A DNA stretch of 64,000 nt, taken from Anaerolineaceae bacterium UBA1363 (GTDB taxonomy: Bacteria; Chloroflexota; Anaerolineae; Anaerolineales; Anaerolineaceae). The stretch lies in contig DBRR01000030.1 in assembly GCA_002306055.1 (NCBI GenBank), forward strand, positions 1-64,000, written 5' to 3'. Below the pieces are notes generated by a model that searched no databases, was not told where the DNA came from, and saw only the letters and a program-made list of their open reading frames with translations. Every line of letters begins with the position of its first letter. The stretch's first letter is position 1. A program made the translations under genes and the position numbers. This document shows positions 51,927-61,663 of this stretch, piece after piece.

Positions 51927-52232
51927 ATGAGTAATACCGTCTTTGATATCCTGCGGCGCCCTGTGGTAACAGAGAAGTCGAATTACCTGGCTGGAAAACT
52001 GAACCAGTACGTTTTCGAAGTTGCATCTTATGCTACTCGCGAACAGGTTAAGACCGCCATTGAAACGGCTTTTGATGTCAACGTAGTGCGTGTAAATATC
52101 ATCAACCTCCCCGCCAAAGCGCACCGCAACTCGCGGACCCGTCGCCTGGCGCTGCGCACGAATGGCTACAAAAAAGCCATCGTGACGCTGAAGCCCGGGG
52201 AGAGCATTCCTGTATTTGAAGGAGTGGACTAA
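51927..52232 (+). CDS. rplW: 50S ribosomal protein L23
   Basis: The 101-residue protein has the L23 start [20 protein letters not shown] and ends [13 protein letters not shown]23 sits at the exit tunnel and docks trigger factor and SRP. The rplB start overlaps its stop by 1 nt (TAATG). Confidence 0.96.
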   Translation: MSNTVFDILRRPVVTEKSNYLAGKLNQYVFEVASYATREQVKTAIETAFDVNVVRVNIINLPAKAHRNSRTRRLALRTNGYKKAIVTLKPGESIPVFEGVD

Positions 52233-53071
52233 TGGCAGTCAAGATTTATAAACCCAAGACGAACGGTCAGCGGCACAAGACCAGCTACACGTTCGAAGAA
52301 ATTACCAAGACCCGCCCCGAGCGCAGTTTGATTGTGTTGAAAAAGGAACGCGCTGGACGTAACTCTGCTGGTCGTATTACTGTACGCCATCGCGGCGGCG
52401 GCGAACGCCGGCAGATCCGCTTGGTCGACTTCAAACGGGATAAGATGAACATTCCCGCGAAAGTCAGCGCGATCGAATACGATCCCAACCGGACTGCCCG
52501 CTTGGCACTGCTGACCTATGCTGATGGCGAGAAGCGCTACATCATTGCCCCCATCGGGGTCAAAGTTGGCGACACGCTGCTTTCTGGTCCAAACGCGGAA
52601 ATCCGCCCCGGGAACAATCTTCCCCTGGCGAATATCCCAGTTGGAACCATGATCCACGCAGTCGAACTGCATCCCGGCAAGGGTGCTCAGTTTGTTCGCT
52701 CTGCAGGGACTTCCGCGCAACTGCTTGCAAAAGAAGGCAAGTATGCGCACGTGCGTATGCCCTCGGGCGAGGTGCGCTTGGTTCTGCAGGAGTGCAGCGC
52801 CTCGATCGGTCAGGTCGGTAATGTGGAACACAGCAATATCAAGCTCGGCAAAGCCGGACGCGCGCGCCACATGGGACTTCGTCCTGAAGTTCGCGGTACT
52901 GCGATGTCTCCAAGGGACCATCCGCATGGTGGAGGTGAAGGTCGCAGCCCGATTGGTATGTCTGGTCCTAAGACCCCATGGGGTAAGCCGACCCTCGGTT
53001 ACAAAACGCGCACCAATAAGCGCACGGATGACATGATTCTTCGCCACCGCTCCAAAGCAAAGCGCAAGTAG
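52232..53071 (+). CDS. rplB: 50S ribosomal protein L2
   Basis: The 279-residue protein has [19 protein letters not shown] near the N-terminus and the conserved [16 protein letters not shown] near residue 230, whose His is important for peptidyl transfer. The C-terminus [10 protein letters not shown] is typical. Translation is coupled to rplW by a 1-nt overlap. Confidence 0.97.
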   Translation: MAVKIYKPKTNGQRHKTSYTFEEITKTRPERSLIVLKKERAGRNSAGRITVRHRGGGERRQIRLVDFKRDKMNIPAKVSAIEYDPNRTARLALLTYADGEKRYIIAPIGVKVGDTLLSGPNAEIRPGNNLPLANIPVGTMIHAVELHPGKGAQFVRSAGTSAQLLAKEGKYAHVRMPSGEVRLVLQECSASIGQVGNVEHSNIKLGKAGRARHMGLRPEVRGTAMSPRDHPHGGGEGRSPIGMSGPKTPWGKPTLGYKTRTNKRTDDMILRHRSKAKRK

Positions 53072-53099
53072 TGGTTGAGAGACAGAAAAGGAAACTAAG

Positions 53100-53369
53100 A
53101 TGTCGCGATCATTGAAAAAAGGGCCATTTATTGACCCAAAACTATTGAAAAGAATTGAAGAGATGAACGAGAGAGGCGAAAAGAAGGTCATCCGCACCTG
53201 GAGCCGCGCCAGCACCATCTTCCCCCAGATGGTAGGGCATACGATTGCAGTGCATGACGGCCGCCGCCACGTTCCGATCTATGTAACTGAGAACATGGTT
53301 GGTCATCGGCTGGGTGAATTCGCCCCAACCCGCTGGTTCCGTGGGCACGTCTCTGAAAAGGCAAAGTGA
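53100..53369 (+). CDS. rpsS: 30S ribosomal protein S19
   Basis: The 89-residue protein starts [20 protein letters not shown] and has [16 protein letters not shown] near the end, the standard S19 sequence. It binds with S13 at the head of the 30S subunit. Confidence 0.97.
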   Translation: MSRSLKKGPFIDPKLLKRIEEMNERGEKKVIRTWSRASTIFPQMVGHTIAVHDGRRHVPIYVTENMVGHRLGEFAPTRWFRGHVSEKAK

Positions 53370-53377
53370 GGTAGAGG

Positions 53378-53719
53378 ATGGCACAGGAAATTTCTGCAAA
53401 ACTCACAAACTTCGCTGAATCCCCTCAGAAGACCCGCCTGGTTATCGACCTGGTGCGTGGTAAGAAGGTAGTTGATGCTTTGAACACCTTGAGTCTGACC
53501 CCAAACAAGGCAGCCCGCCCGGTCCACAAGCTGATCTACTCAGCCATGTCCAACGCTGAAGAGAATTTTGGTGTCAGCCGCGATGACCTCGTTGTTTACA
53601 AGATCTTCGCTGACGAAGCTCCCACTCGCAAGTGGCGCTCGTTTGGTGCCCGCGGTCGTTTCAAGCCGTTGCTGAAGCGCCGTTCGCATGTGACCGTTAT
53701 ATTACGCGAAGTCGAGTAA
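53378..53719 (+). CDS. rplV: 50S ribosomal protein L22
   Basis: The 113-residue protein has SPQKTRLVIDLVRGKKVVDA and the tunnel hairpin TRKWRSFGARGRFKPLLKRR, diagnostic of L22. It begins 8 nt after rpsS. Confidence 0.96.
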   Translation: MAQEISAKLTNFAESPQKTRLVIDLVRGKKVVDALNTLSLTPNKAARPVHKLIYSAMSNAEENFGVSRDDLVVYKIFADEAPTRKWRSFGARGRFKPLLKRRSHVTVILREVE

Positions 53720-53735
53720 AGGTAAGGAGTGAGAT

Positions 53736-54413
53736 ATGGGTCGTAAAGTACATCCAATCGGATTTCGTCTGGGGATCAACAAACCCTGGTTAGGACGCTG
53801 GTACGCTGAAGGCAAGGATTACACCGATCAACTGCATCAGGATCTGAAGATCCGCGAGCTGGTGAAAAAGGAAACCGAACGCGCAGGTGTTTCAACTATC
53901 GAAATCGAACGCTATCCAGGCAAGGTGAAAGTTTCCCTGCACACAGCCAAACCCGGTATTTTGATCGGGCGTAAAGGCGAAAGTGTGAAAGTTCTGCGCC
54001 AGCAGCTGGAAGCACTCACGGGCAAGAAGATTGATCTGGAAGTCAAAGAGATCAAATCGGCAGATACAGATGCTTACCTGGTGGCAACTAATATTGCTGG
54101 TCAGCTCGAGCGCCGCATCAGCTATCGCCGTGCCATGAAGCGAGCTATCCAACAGGCTTTGCGCCAGGGCGCAGGCGGGATCAAAGTTTCAGTCTCCGGT
54201 CGTTTGTCTGGTGCTGAAATGGCCCGGCGTGTGACTCTGCGTGAAGGCCGTGTGCCTCTGCAGACGCTGCGTGCTGATATTGACTTCGCCCGTGCCGCTG
54301 CCACGACCACTTTTGGTCAAATTGGCGTCAAGGTTTGGATTTATAAAGGCATCGTCATGAACCAGCCTGAAGAAAAGGTTGAGACGACCGAAGGTGTCTA
54401 TATCAGCGAGTAA
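53736..54413 (+). CDS. rpsC: 30S ribosomal protein S3
   Basis: The 225-residue protein begins MGRKVHPIGFRLGINKPWLG. It has the KH type II motif KPGILIGRKGESVKVLR around residues 72-88 and the mRNA-entry domain with VSGRLSGAEMARRV. Length is normal. Confidence 0.97.
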   Translation: MGRKVHPIGFRLGINKPWLGRWYAEGKDYTDQLHQDLKIRELVKKETERAGVSTIEIERYPGKVKVSLHTAKPGILIGRKGESVKVLRQQLEALTGKKIDLEVKEIKSADTDAYLVATNIAGQLERRISYRRAMKRAIQQALRQGAGGIKVSVSGRLSGAEMARRVTLREGRVPLQTLRADIDFARAAATTTFGQIGVKVWIYKGIVMNQPEEKVETTEGVYISE

Positions 54414-54441
54414 TTATTCGGAACGAGTGAGGACGTAAATT

Positions 54442-54867
54442 ATGTTGATGCCAAAGAGAGTAAAGTACCGCAAGCAAATGCGCGGCCGCATGAAGGGAAA
54501 AGCTTCACGCGGTGTGGACGTGAACTTCGGTGATTATGGATTGAAGGCACTGGATTGTGGTTATATGACCGCGCGCCAGATCGAGGCTGCCCGCCGTGCA
54601 ATTGTGCATGAGCTGAAACGCCGCGGAAAAATCTGGGTCCGTGTTTTTCCTGACAAACCCTACACCAAGCGTGCTGCTGAAACCCGTATGGGTAAAGGCA
54701 AGGGTGCCGTGGACCATTGGGTGGCAGTTATTCGCCCTGGTCGCATTTTATTTGAGGTCGGTGGAACTGATGCCGAATCCGCGAACAAAGCATTGACCCG
54801 GGCACGTTATAAACTGGGCTTCAAGACTAAGATCGTAGCCCGAGAAACAATGGGAGAAGGTTCATGA
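54442..54867 (+). CDS. rplP: 50S ribosomal protein L16
   Basis: The 141-residue protein reads [20 protein letters not shown] from residue 3 and has [20 protein letters not shown], the universal L16 segment. ATG 54442 and ATG 54448 are both possible starts; GAGGA favours the first. It overlaps rpmC by 4 nt. Confidence 0.96.
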   Translation: MLMPKRVKYRKQMRGRMKGKASRGVDVNFGDYGLKALDCGYMTARQIEAARRAIVHELKRRGKIWVRVFPDKPYTKRAAETRMGKGKGAVDHWVAVIRPGRILFEVGGTDAESANKALTRARYKLGFKTKIVARETMGEGS

Positions 54868-55073
54868 ACATCAAAGAAGTAAGAGAACTTTCTACGGAAG
54901 ATATTAAGATCAAACTGTTGAACACCCGGCAGGAGCTCATGAACTTGCGCTTCCAGATCGTGACCGGTCAGTTGACGGACACCAGCCGCTTCAAGATCGC
55001 CCGACGAGACATTGCCCGCATGGAAACGATCCTGAATGAGCGCGCCCGCCAGGAGAAGGAAGGTAAGAAATGA
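54864..55073 (+). CDS. rpmC: 50S ribosomal protein L29
   Basis: The 69-residue helical protein has the L29 form [20 protein letters not shown] and [24 protein letters not shown] overlaps join it to both rplP and rpsQ. Confidence 0.95.
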   Translation: MNIKEVRELSTEDIKIKLLNTRQELMNLRFQIVTGQLTDTSRFKIARRDIARMETILNERARQEKEGKK

Positions 55074-55507
55074 ACAAACGCCGACGTTTAACGGGTGTTG
55101 TTAAATCCAACAAGATGACTAAAACAGTCATCGTGGAAGTGTCGCGCACGTACCAGCATCCGCTTTATCACAAAGTGGTGCGCAGCACCAAGGCTTACAA
55201 GGCGCATGATGAATTAGGATGCAATGTGGGCGATGAGGTTGTGATCGTCGAATCAGCTCCGATTTCAGCCACAGTGCGCTGGAATGTGGAAAAGATCATC
55301 AAGGTCGAAGTCCGCCAGGAAGGTGTCGAATCAACATCTCAGGCTATTGAAGAGGTCGAAGAATTGATTGAAGCTGAAGCTGTTGCCGAAAAGGTTGAGG
55401 AATTAGCTGAAACAGAAGAAGCTGCCGAAGAGGTTGAGGAATCGACTGAAACTGAAGAAGTTGCCGAAGCGGTCGAGGTTGAGCTCGAAGAAGAGGAAGC
55501 AGCATGA
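55070..55507 (+). CDS. rpsQ: 30S ribosomal protein S17 with long acidic C-terminal tail
   Basis: Residues 1-81 are a normal S17 ([39 protein letters not shown]). A further 64 residues follow that are not part of the family core. They are dominated by Glu, Val and Ala and are built from three tandem 13-codon (39-nt) units of the kind [13 protein letters not shown], at about residues 102-140. The tail carries a strong net negative charge. Stop and next start overlap by 4 nt, so the tail is truly encoded and not a frameshift artefact at the end. Confidence 0.93.
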   Translation: MNKRRRLTGVVKSNKMTKTVIVEVSRTYQHPLYHKVVRSTKAYKAHDELGCNVGDEVVIVESAPISATVRWNVEKIIKVEVRQEGVESTSQAIEEVEELIEAEAVAEKVEELAETEEAAEEVEESTETEEVAEAVEVELEEEEAA

Positions 55508-55875
55508 TCCAGCGAGAAAGTCGATTAGTTATTGCTGATAACACTGGCGCCCGTGAAATCCTGGTTATTCAGGTCGTGGGCGGCACAGGCCGCCGTTACG
55601 GTTACGTGGGCGATACTGTGGTTGGCACTGTGAAAGCAGCCACGCCTCAGGCTTCGGTTAAGAAGAGTGAGATTGTGAAAGCTGTGATTGTGCGCACCAG
55701 CAAACCCTACCGCCGTCCAGATGGGTCTACCATCCGTTTTGATGACAACGCGGCTGTGATCCTGGACACTGACGGCGTGAACCCTCGCGGCACGCGTATT
55801 TTTGGCCCGGTTGCCCGCGAATTGCGCGACAAAGGCTATATGAAGATCGTTTCATTGGCTCCGGAAGTGCTGTAG
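55504..55875 (+). CDS. rplN: 50S ribosomal protein L14
   Basis: The 123-residue protein begins [20 protein letters not shown] and ends [10 protein letters not shown], a standard complete L14. It overlaps rpsQ by 4 nt. Confidence 0.97.
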   Translation: MIQRESRLVIADNTGAREILVIQVVGGTGRRYGYVGDTVVGTVKAATPQASVKKSEIVKAVIVRTSKPYRRPDGSTIRFDDNAAVILDTDGVNPRGTRIFGPVARELRDKGYMKIVSLAPEVL

Positions 55876-55896
55876 TCGATGAATTAGGAGTGTCAG

Positions 55897-56331
55897 ATGA
55901 AAATGAAAATACGTAAGGGCGATCGCGTACGGGTTATGCGCGGGGCTGAGGAAGACAAGGACAAGGTTGGCGAAGTCATCCGTGTGCTGCCCAAGGAAAA
56001 CCGAGTGGTGGTGCAGGGCGTGAACATTGTGAAGAAACATCAGAAGCAAACCCAGTCCGGTGGCAAGACAATTCCTGCCGGTATTCGTGAATTTGAAGCC
56101 CCAATCCATGCCTCTAACGTGGCTGTTGTGGATCGCGAAGCGGAAAAAGAAGTTAAGGATGCCCGTAAGGTCTCCAAAGCCAAAACCGAAAGCGCTAAGA
56201 AACCAGCCGCCAGGAAGCCTGCGGAAAAGAAAGCAGAATCCAAACCTGCTGCCAGGAAACCAGTTGCGAAAGCAGCTGAGAGCAAGGCAAAGCCCGCTGA
56301 GAGTGAGAAGAAAGCCGCCAAGGGTAACTAA
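55897..56331 (+). CDS. rplX: 50S ribosomal protein L24 with basic Lys/Ala/Pro-rich tail
   Basis: Residues 1-85 form the KOW-type L24 core ([40 protein letters not shown]). About 55 extra residues follow, made of Lys, Ala, Pro, Glu repeats such as [14 protein letters not shown] and [14 protein letters not shown]. The tail is basic, histone-H1-like in composition, and absent from most L24 proteins. Confidence 0.93.
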   Translation: MKMKIRKGDRVRVMRGAEEDKDKVGEVIRVLPKENRVVVQGVNIVKKHQKQTQSGGKTIPAGIREFEAPIHASNVAVVDREAEKEVKDARKVSKAKTESAKKPAARKPAEKKAESKPAARKPVAKAAESKAKPAESEKKAAKGN

Positions 56332-56348
56332 GGCGTAGGTGAGCAGAT

Positions 56349-56894
56349 ATGAACAGACTACAAGAACAATATAAGAACGAAATCGCGCCAGCTCTGCAGA
56401 AAGAGCTCGGGTTGAAAAACGTCATGCAAATCCCGAAGATCACCAAAGTTGTGGTCAATATCGGTGTTGGCGAAGCGCTGGACAACCCCAAGGCTTTGGA
56501 TGCTGCTGTGAACGATCTGACTATCATCACGGGTCAGAAGCCTGTTGTCATCGCCGCCAAGAAAGCCATTTCCAATTTCAAGCTGCGTGAAGGGCGTCAA
56601 ATTGGCGTCAAAGTCACGTTGCGCGGAGAAAAGATGTGGGCATTTTTGGACCGCCTGATCAACGTTGCTCTGCCTCGTGTGCGTGACTTCCGTGGAATTT
56701 CAGCTGATTCCTTCGACGGACGTGGAAATTACACCCTCGGCCTGACTGAACAACTGATCTTCCCTGAGATCCAGTATGACAAAATCGACAAAGTGCGTGG
56801 CATGGAAATCAGCATTGTGACAACTGCTGAGACTGATGACCATGCCCGGCAATTGCTGAGCAAATTCGGCATGCCTTTCAGGAAAGGAAACTAA
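56349..56894 (+). CDS. rplE: 50S ribosomal protein L5
   Basis: The 181-residue protein has [20 protein letters not shown] and [20 protein letters not shown], the 5S rRNA-binding L5 family. Its stop overlaps the rpsN start by 1 nt. Confidence 0.97.
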   Translation: MNRLQEQYKNEIAPALQKELGLKNVMQIPKITKVVVNIGVGEALDNPKALDAAVNDLTIITGQKPVVIAAKKAISNFKLREGRQIGVKVTLRGEKMWAFLDRLINVALPRVRDFRGISADSFDGRGNYTLGLTEQLIFPEIQYDKIDKVRGMEISIVTTAETDDHARQLLSKFGMPFRKGN

Positions 56895-57076
56895 TGGCTA
56901 AAAAGTGTATGCAATATCGCGAAATGCGGCGGAAATATCCGACGCGTGTTAGGAATCGCTGTCGTGTGTGCGGCAGACCGCGCGGTTATATGCGCAAATT
57001 TGGTCTTTGCCGTATTTGCTTCCGTGAATTAGCACTCGAGGGAAAAATCCCTGGTGTGACTAAATCATCCTGGTAA
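56894..57076 (+). CDS. rpsN: 30S ribosomal protein S14, zinc-binding type
   Basis: The 60-residue protein has the two CxxC pairs of the zinc (C+) form: [20 protein letters not shown]. The short length is the normal type Z. Confidence 0.97.
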   Translation: MAKKCMQYREMRRKYPTRVRNRCRVCGRPRGYMRKFGLCRICFRELALEGKIPGVTKSSW

Positions 57077-57096
57077 TTAGACCTGGAGGGATTAAG

Positions 57097-57510
57097 ATGA
57101 CTATATCAGATCCGATTGCCGATATGTTAACGAGAATCCGCAATGTTGCCATGGTTGGCAAAACGACCGTGGCCATGCCGAGCTCGAAGCTCAAGAGTGA
57201 AGTTGCCCGTATTCTGACCGAAGAAGGTTATCTTGAGAGCTATGAAGTCGTTGATGGAAAAAGCGAAGCGCACAAAATTTTGCGCATGAAGCTGAAATAC
57301 ATCGGCGAACGCCGCCAACGCCGCCCGATTATCACGGGTTTGGAGCGCGTCAGCCATCCCGGCTGCCGTGTTTACACCTCCAAGAATGATATCCCCTGGG
57401 TATTATCCGGCATTGGTATCGCGATTTTATCAACCCCGAAGGGTATCATGACTGGCCAGCGCGCTCGCAAGATTGGCGTCGGCGGTGAGATCCTCTGCAA
57501 GGTTTGGTAG
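57097..57510 (+). CDS. rpsH: 30S ribosomal protein S8
   Basis: The 137-residue protein starts MTISDPIADMLTRIRNVAMV and ends with GIMTGQRARKIGVGGEILCK, a standard S8. It overlaps no gene if rplF starts at 57522. Confidence 0.97.
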   Translation: MTISDPIADMLTRIRNVAMVGKTTVAMPSSKLKSEVARILTEEGYLESYEVVDGKSEAHKILRMKLKYIGERRQRRPIITGLERVSHPGCRVYTSKNDIPWVLSGIGIAILSTPKGIMTGQRARKIGVGGEILCKVW

Positions 57511-57521
57511 GAGGAAGAGAA

Positions 57522-58070
57522 ATGTCGCGAATTGGTAAATTACCTATCACCCTGCCTAAGGGTGTGGAAGTAAAAATGGATGGAAACAAGGTTTCCGTGA
57601 AGGGACCCAATGGGGTTCTTGAAGAGACCTTCTCTCCTGAGATTACGATAAAACTCGAAAATGGCATCATCACGGTGGAACGACCCAGCGACGAACCCCG
57701 GATCCGGGCTCTGCACGGAACCACGCGCGCCCTGCTCAACAATATGGTCGTCGGCTGCGCAAAAGGTTTTGAGATCGTGCTGGAGTACAACGGTGTTGGT
57801 TACAGAGCCGAGTTGAAGGGGAAAGACCTGCTGTTGAACCTTGGATTTTCACATCCTGTGAATTTCCCTGCGCCCGACGGCATCACCTATGATGTGGATG
57901 CAAAAACCCGTCTGATCAAGGTCAAAGGACGTGACCGCCACCAGGTGGGGCAGGTAGCTGCGAATATCCGCATGTTGCGTCCACCGGAACACTACCATGG
58001 AACCGGTATTCGTTACCAGGGTGAGATTGTTAAACTTAAGGCTGGTAAAGCCGGGAAAACCGGTAAGTAG
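57522..58070 (+). CDS. rplF: 50S ribosomal protein L6
   Basis: I start at ATG 57522, after AGGAGGAAGAGAA; the frame extends 6 codons upstream into rpsH. The 182-residue protein begins MSRIGKLPITLPKGVEVKMD and has the two L6 repeats, ending with PPEHYHGTGIRYQGEIV. Confidence 0.97.
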   Translation: MSRIGKLPITLPKGVEVKMDGNKVSVKGPNGVLEETFSPEITIKLENGIITVERPSDEPRIRALHGTTRALLNNMVVGCAKGFEIVLEYNGVGYRAELKGKDLLLNLGFSHPVNFPAPDGITYDVDAKTRLIKVKGRDRHQVGQVAANIRMLRPPEHYHGTGIRYQGEIVKLKAGKAGKTGK

Positions 58071-58082
58071 AGGTAAATGACT

Positions 58083-58448
58083 ATGGCTAAAAAATCAAGA
58101 AACGCTGCTCGTTTACACCGTCATACTCGTGTGCGCAAGAAGGTCTTTGGCACACCAGAGCGTCCGCGTTTGAATGTTTTTCGCAGCATCAGCGAGATCT
58201 ACGCCCAGGTAATTGATGATCACAGCGGTACAACTCTTGTTTCTGCCTCCACTGTGGATGCAGCGCTGCGCGAAGTCGTGAAGGGCAAGAACAAATCCGA
58301 ACAGGCTATGCTTGTTGGCGAGGCGCTTGCCAAACGTGCCCTGGACAAAGGCATCAAAACCGTTGTCCTGGATCGTGGTGGTTACATCTACACCGGTCGT
58401 CTGAAAGCTCTGGCCGAAGGTGCTCGCAAGGGCGGGCTGGAATTCTAA
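58083..58448 (+). CDS. rplR: 50S ribosomal protein L18
   Basis: I prefer ATG 58083 over 58077 because AGAGG is 9 nt upstream of it. The 121-residue protein has [20 protein letters not shown] and [20 protein letters not shown], typical of L18, which binds 5S rRNA. Confidence 0.95.
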   Translation: MAKKSRNAARLHRHTRVRKKVFGTPERPRLNVFRSISEIYAQVIDDHSGTTLVSASTVDAALREVVKGKNKSEQAMLVGEALAKRALDKGIKTVVLDRGGYIYTGRLKALAEGARKGGLEF

Positions 58449-58460
58449 AACGAGGATACT

Positions 58461-58985
58461 ATGGAAGAATATCAAGGATTAGAAACTCAATACGACGAAC
58501 GTGTGATTGACATCGCGCGCGTTGCCAAGGTTGTCAAAGGCGGTCGCCGCTTTTCGTTCCGCGTGACCCTCGTGGTCGGCGATAATAACGGGAATGTTGG
58601 CCTGGGCACAGGCAAGGCACTGGCTGTTCCGGATGCAATGCGTAAAGCAACCGAGCGTGCGTATAAGAATATGAAGAAAGTCAGCCTGATGGGTACAACC
58701 ATTGCCCACGAGGTGACTGGCAGCCAAAGTGGCGCGAAAGTGCTGCTGAAGCCGGCTTCGGCTGGTACTGGTGTTATCGCAGCGGGTGGTGTGCGCGCGG
58801 TTTGTGAAGCTGCAGGGATCAAAGACATTCTTACCAAGTCTCTGGGCTCTTCAAACATGCTCAACATCGTCCAGGCTACGTTCGATGCCTTATCCCAGCT
58901 GAAGTCGCCTGCTACGGTGGCTGCGGAACGCGGTAAGGACGTGCAGGATGTGACACCATATTGGGAGCGGAGGAAGAATGGCTAA
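58461..58985 (+). CDS. rpsE: 30S ribosomal protein S5
   Basis: The 174-residue protein has VVKGGRRFSFRVTLVVGDNN and VGLGTGKALAVPDAMRKATE, the S5 double-stranded RNA-binding fold. It overlaps rpmD by 8 nt. Confidence 0.97.
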   Translation: MEEYQGLETQYDERVIDIARVAKVVKGGRRFSFRVTLVVGDNNGNVGLGTGKALAVPDAMRKATERAYKNMKKVSLMGTTIAHEVTGSQSGAKVLLKPASAGTGVIAAGGVRAVCEAAGIKDILTKSLGSSNMLNIVQATFDALSQLKSPATVAAERGKDVQDVTPYWERRKNG

Positions 58986-59184
58986 GAAACAGTCCAACAC
59001 TCTTCGAATCAAATTGGTGAAAAGCGGCATCGGCTATCCCGTCCGCACCAAACGAACACTCGAAGCACTCGGCTTCCACAATCTCAACCAGGTGGTTGAG
59101 CATGAGGATAGCGAGGCTCTGCGTGGTATGCTGACAAAGGTCTCACATTTAGTTGAGATTGTGTCGGACACTGAGGAGAAGTAA
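58978..59184 (+). CDS. rpmD: 50S ribosomal protein L30
   Basis: The 68-residue protein has LRIKLVKSGIGYPVRTKRTL, the L30 core, and starts inside the end of rpsE. Confidence 0.94.
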   Translation: MAKKQSNTLRIKLVKSGIGYPVRTKRTLEALGFHNLNQVVEHEDSEALRGMLTKVSHLVEIVSDTEEK

Positions 59185-59186
59185 GC

Positions 59187-59645
59187 ATGCAATTACATGA
59201 TCTCAAACCGAACGAAGGCGCAAAAAAAGCGCGCAAGCGTGTAGGTCGGGGTACTGGTAGCGGCGCTGGCAAGACTGCTGGTCGCGGTACCAAAGGCCAG
59301 AACGCACGCAGTGGCGGTGGCGTACGCCAGTATCATATGGGCGGTAACCTGCCCATCTTCCGCAAGCTGCCTTTCCTGCGTGGTGAGGGCTTTACCCCAC
59401 CCAATCGCGTACGCTACGCGGAAGTAAACCTGGACGCATTGCAGGGCTTCAAGGCTGGTGACGAAGTCACCCCCGAGAGCCTCAAAGCGATGGGATTGTT
59501 GAAAAGCAAAAATTTGCCTATCAAAATCATGGGTCGTGGTGAAATCAACGTTGCCCTGAAAATCAAGGCTCACAAGGTGACTGAAGGCGCTCGCCAGAAG
59601 ATTGAAAAAGCTGGCGGAACTATCGAGACATTGACACTTTCGTAG
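59187..59645 (+). CDS. rplO: 50S ribosomal protein L15
   Basis: The 152-residue protein has RKRVGRGTGSGAGKTAGRGT and FRKLPFLRGEGFTPPNRVRY, the L15 signature with the Gly/Arg-rich start. It lies 2 nt after rpmD. Confidence 0.96.
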   Translation: MQLHDLKPNEGAKKARKRVGRGTGSGAGKTAGRGTKGQNARSGGGVRQYHMGGNLPIFRKLPFLRGEGFTPPNRVRYAEVNLDALQGFKAGDEVTPESLKAMGLLKSKNLPIKIMGRGEINVALKIKAHKVTEGARQKIEKAGGTIETLTLS

Positions 59646-59662
59646 CTAAGAGGAGATAAGTG

Positions 59663-60994
59663 ATGAAACGATCATCCTGGCGTTACCTGTGGAAATCTGA
59701 GGATATCCGCAACAAGCTGTTGATTTCGCTGTTGCTGCTGGCAATTTACCGCCTGGCAGCTAACATTCCAGTTCCTGGCATCAATCGTGCCGCTGTTGCC
59801 GCGTTGTCGCAGCAGACTGGGGCTGGCGGTAACCTGGTGAACTTGCTTGATCTGCTTTCTGGTGGAGCGGTATCCAGATTCTCTGTGCTTGCCATGGGTG
59901 TTTACCCGTATATCACTGCCCAAATTATTCTGCAACTACTCACGCCGGTTATCCCAGCGTTGGAGCAAAAAATGAAGGATGACCCCCGCGAAGGTCGTAT
60001 CTGGATGGAAAAATGGACTGTTATTCTGACCATCCCGATGGCGCTCCTTTCGGCTTTTGGGCAAATTAATATCTTTAACTCCATGTTAGGTGGCAGCACG
60101 GTCATTGAGCAATGGGGCTTCACTGGAGCCCGATTGTTACCGACCGTTACCGCCATCATCAGCATGGTTGGTGGTACGATGTTTGGCATTTGGATTGGTC
60201 AATTGATCTCTGAATACGGCTTGCGCAATCAGGGTCTGTCGTTGATTATTTTTGCGGGTATTGTCTCGCGCTTCCCGGTTACGATTGCCCAGATGTTCAA
60301 CTCGAAAGAGGCGTGGTGGGTATTTGCGGTGGTGCTGATCGTCTTTGTGCTGACGATCCTGGCGATTGTATTTGTCCAGGGTGGACGGCGCAACATCCCG
60401 GTTCTGTTCCCAGGACGGCGGATCGGCAACCGTATGTCCATGCCAGTGCGCAGCCAACTGCCGCTGATGGTCAACATGGCCGGTATGATCCCGATCATTT
60501 TTGCCCAGTCATTCCTGACTTTCCCGGCGATTTTGTCTTCATTCTTTATCAATTCTCAAACCGTGTGGGTGAATAACGTATCCAACTGGCTCTATAGGGC
60601 CTTTGGTGGCGATACCTGGTGGTATCCAATTATGTTCTTCGTCCTGGTTGTTGCGTTTGCGTACTTCTACACCGACGTACTTTTCCAGCAGCAGAACTAT
60701 GGCGATAACCTGAAAAAGCAAGGTGCTCAGATCCCCGGTGTTGTGCGTGGCAAACCCACGCAGGATTACCTGACCCGTGTCCAGCGGCGCATTACTCTGC
60801 CTGGCGCGCTCTTCCTCGGCTTGGTGGCAATTTTGCCCTACATTATGGGATACTTCCTGCCAGATAACAGTGCAGGTGTGCAGCTGATGCAGGCTTCTGG
60901 TCTCCTGATCGTAGTTGGCACAATCCGTGAGACGGTTGAGTTGATCGAGACCGAACTGCGCATGCACGGCTATGATGATAGGTTGATCAACTAA
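59663..60994 (+). CDS. secY: Preprotein translocase subunit SecY
   Basis: The 443-residue protein is the pore of the Sec translocase. It has about ten transmembrane helices, the plug-domain region GAVSRFSVLAMGVYPYITAQ, and the C-terminal cytoplasmic loop that contacts the ribosome (QGAQIPGVVRGKPTQDYLTR). ATG 59663 follows AGGAG at 8-9 nt; a GTG 3 nt upstream is less likely. Position after rplO is the usual spc order. Confidence 0.96.
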   Translation: MKRSSWRYLWKSEDIRNKLLISLLLLAIYRLAANIPVPGINRAAVAALSQQTGAGGNLVNLLDLLSGGAVSRFSVLAMGVYPYITAQIILQLLTPVIPALEQKMKDDPREGRIWMEKWTVILTIPMALLSAFGQINIFNSMLGGSTVIEQWGFTGARLLPTVTAIISMVGGTMFGIWIGQLISEYGLRNQGLSLIIFAGIVSRFPVTIAQMFNSKEAWWVFAVVLIVFVLTILAIVFVQGGRRNIPVLFPGRRIGNRMSMPVRSQLPLMVNMAGMIPIIFAQSFLTFPAILSSFFINSQTVWVNNVSNWLYRAFGGDTWWYPIMFFVLVVAFAYFYTDVLFQQQNYGDNLKKQGAQIPGVVRGKPTQDYLTRVQRRITLPGALFLGLVAILPYIMGYFLPDNSAGVQLMQASGLLIVVGTIRETVELIETELRMHGYDDRLIN

Positions 60995-61009
60995 GCTGGA
61001 GATTATTAA

Positions 61010-61663
61010 ATGAATGAGAAAGCCACTTACATCGTCATGCTGGGTCCTCCGGGAGCCGGCAAGGGCACTCAGGCCAAGATCCTGGCTGAAAAGCTGGGTT
61101 TGGTACACATTTCGACCGGAGATCTCTTCCGGGAAAATCTGAGCCAGGAGACAGAGCTGGGTAAGTTGGCTTCAAGCTACATGGCCAAGGGTGAACTGGT
61201 ACCAGACGGTGTGACTATCGCGATGGTAAAAGAACGCCTTTCAAGACCGGATTGTGCGAAGGGAGCCGTGATGGACGGTTTCCCGCGCACGCCGGCACAG
61301 GCTGAAGCGTTTGAAACCCTTTTGGCTGAGATTGGTGGCAAGGTTGATTTAGTGCCTTTCATCAGCGTGCCAAATGATGTGCTGGTTGAGCGTCTCAGCG
61401 GTCGCTGGGTGAGCCATGCCGGACGTGTTTATCATGCCCTCTATAACCCGCCCAAGGTCAAGTGGGTGGACGATGTGGACGGTTCACCCCTCTACCAGCG
61501 GGACGATGACAAGCCTGAGACGGTTTTGCACCGGATCAATGTGTACTACGACCAGACATCCCCTCTGATTGAATTCTATCGTCAGGCAGGAAAGTTGGTG
61601 GAGATCGACGGCACAAAGGAAATTGAGCAAGTCACGGAAGATTTGCTGAAAGCTGTTGCGTAA
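61010..61663 (+). CDS. adk: Adenylate kinase
   Basis: The 217-residue enzyme interconverts ATP + AMP and 2 ADP. P-loop GPPGAGKGTQAKIL lies at 12-25 and DGFPRTPAQAEAF in the middle. The LID (HAGRVYHALYNPPKVK to DDKPETVLHR) is the long form without the four zinc cysteines. It overlaps map by 1 nt (TAATG). Confidence 0.97.
   Translation: MNEKATYIVMLGPPGAGKGTQAKILAEKLGLVHISTGDLFRENLSQETELGKLASSYMAKGELVPDGVTIAMVKERLSRPDCAKGAVMDGFPRTPAQAEAFETLLAEIGGKVDLVPFISVPNDVLVERLSGRWVSHAGRVYHALYNPPKVKWVDDVDGSPLYQRDDDKPETVLHRINVYYDQTSPLIEFYRQAGKLVEIDGTKEIEQVTEDLLKAVA

Noticed and set aside
52229..53218. 329-residue open frame antisense to rplB/rpsS
   Set aside because: It mirrors highly conserved ribosomal genes and has no independent start signal or family.
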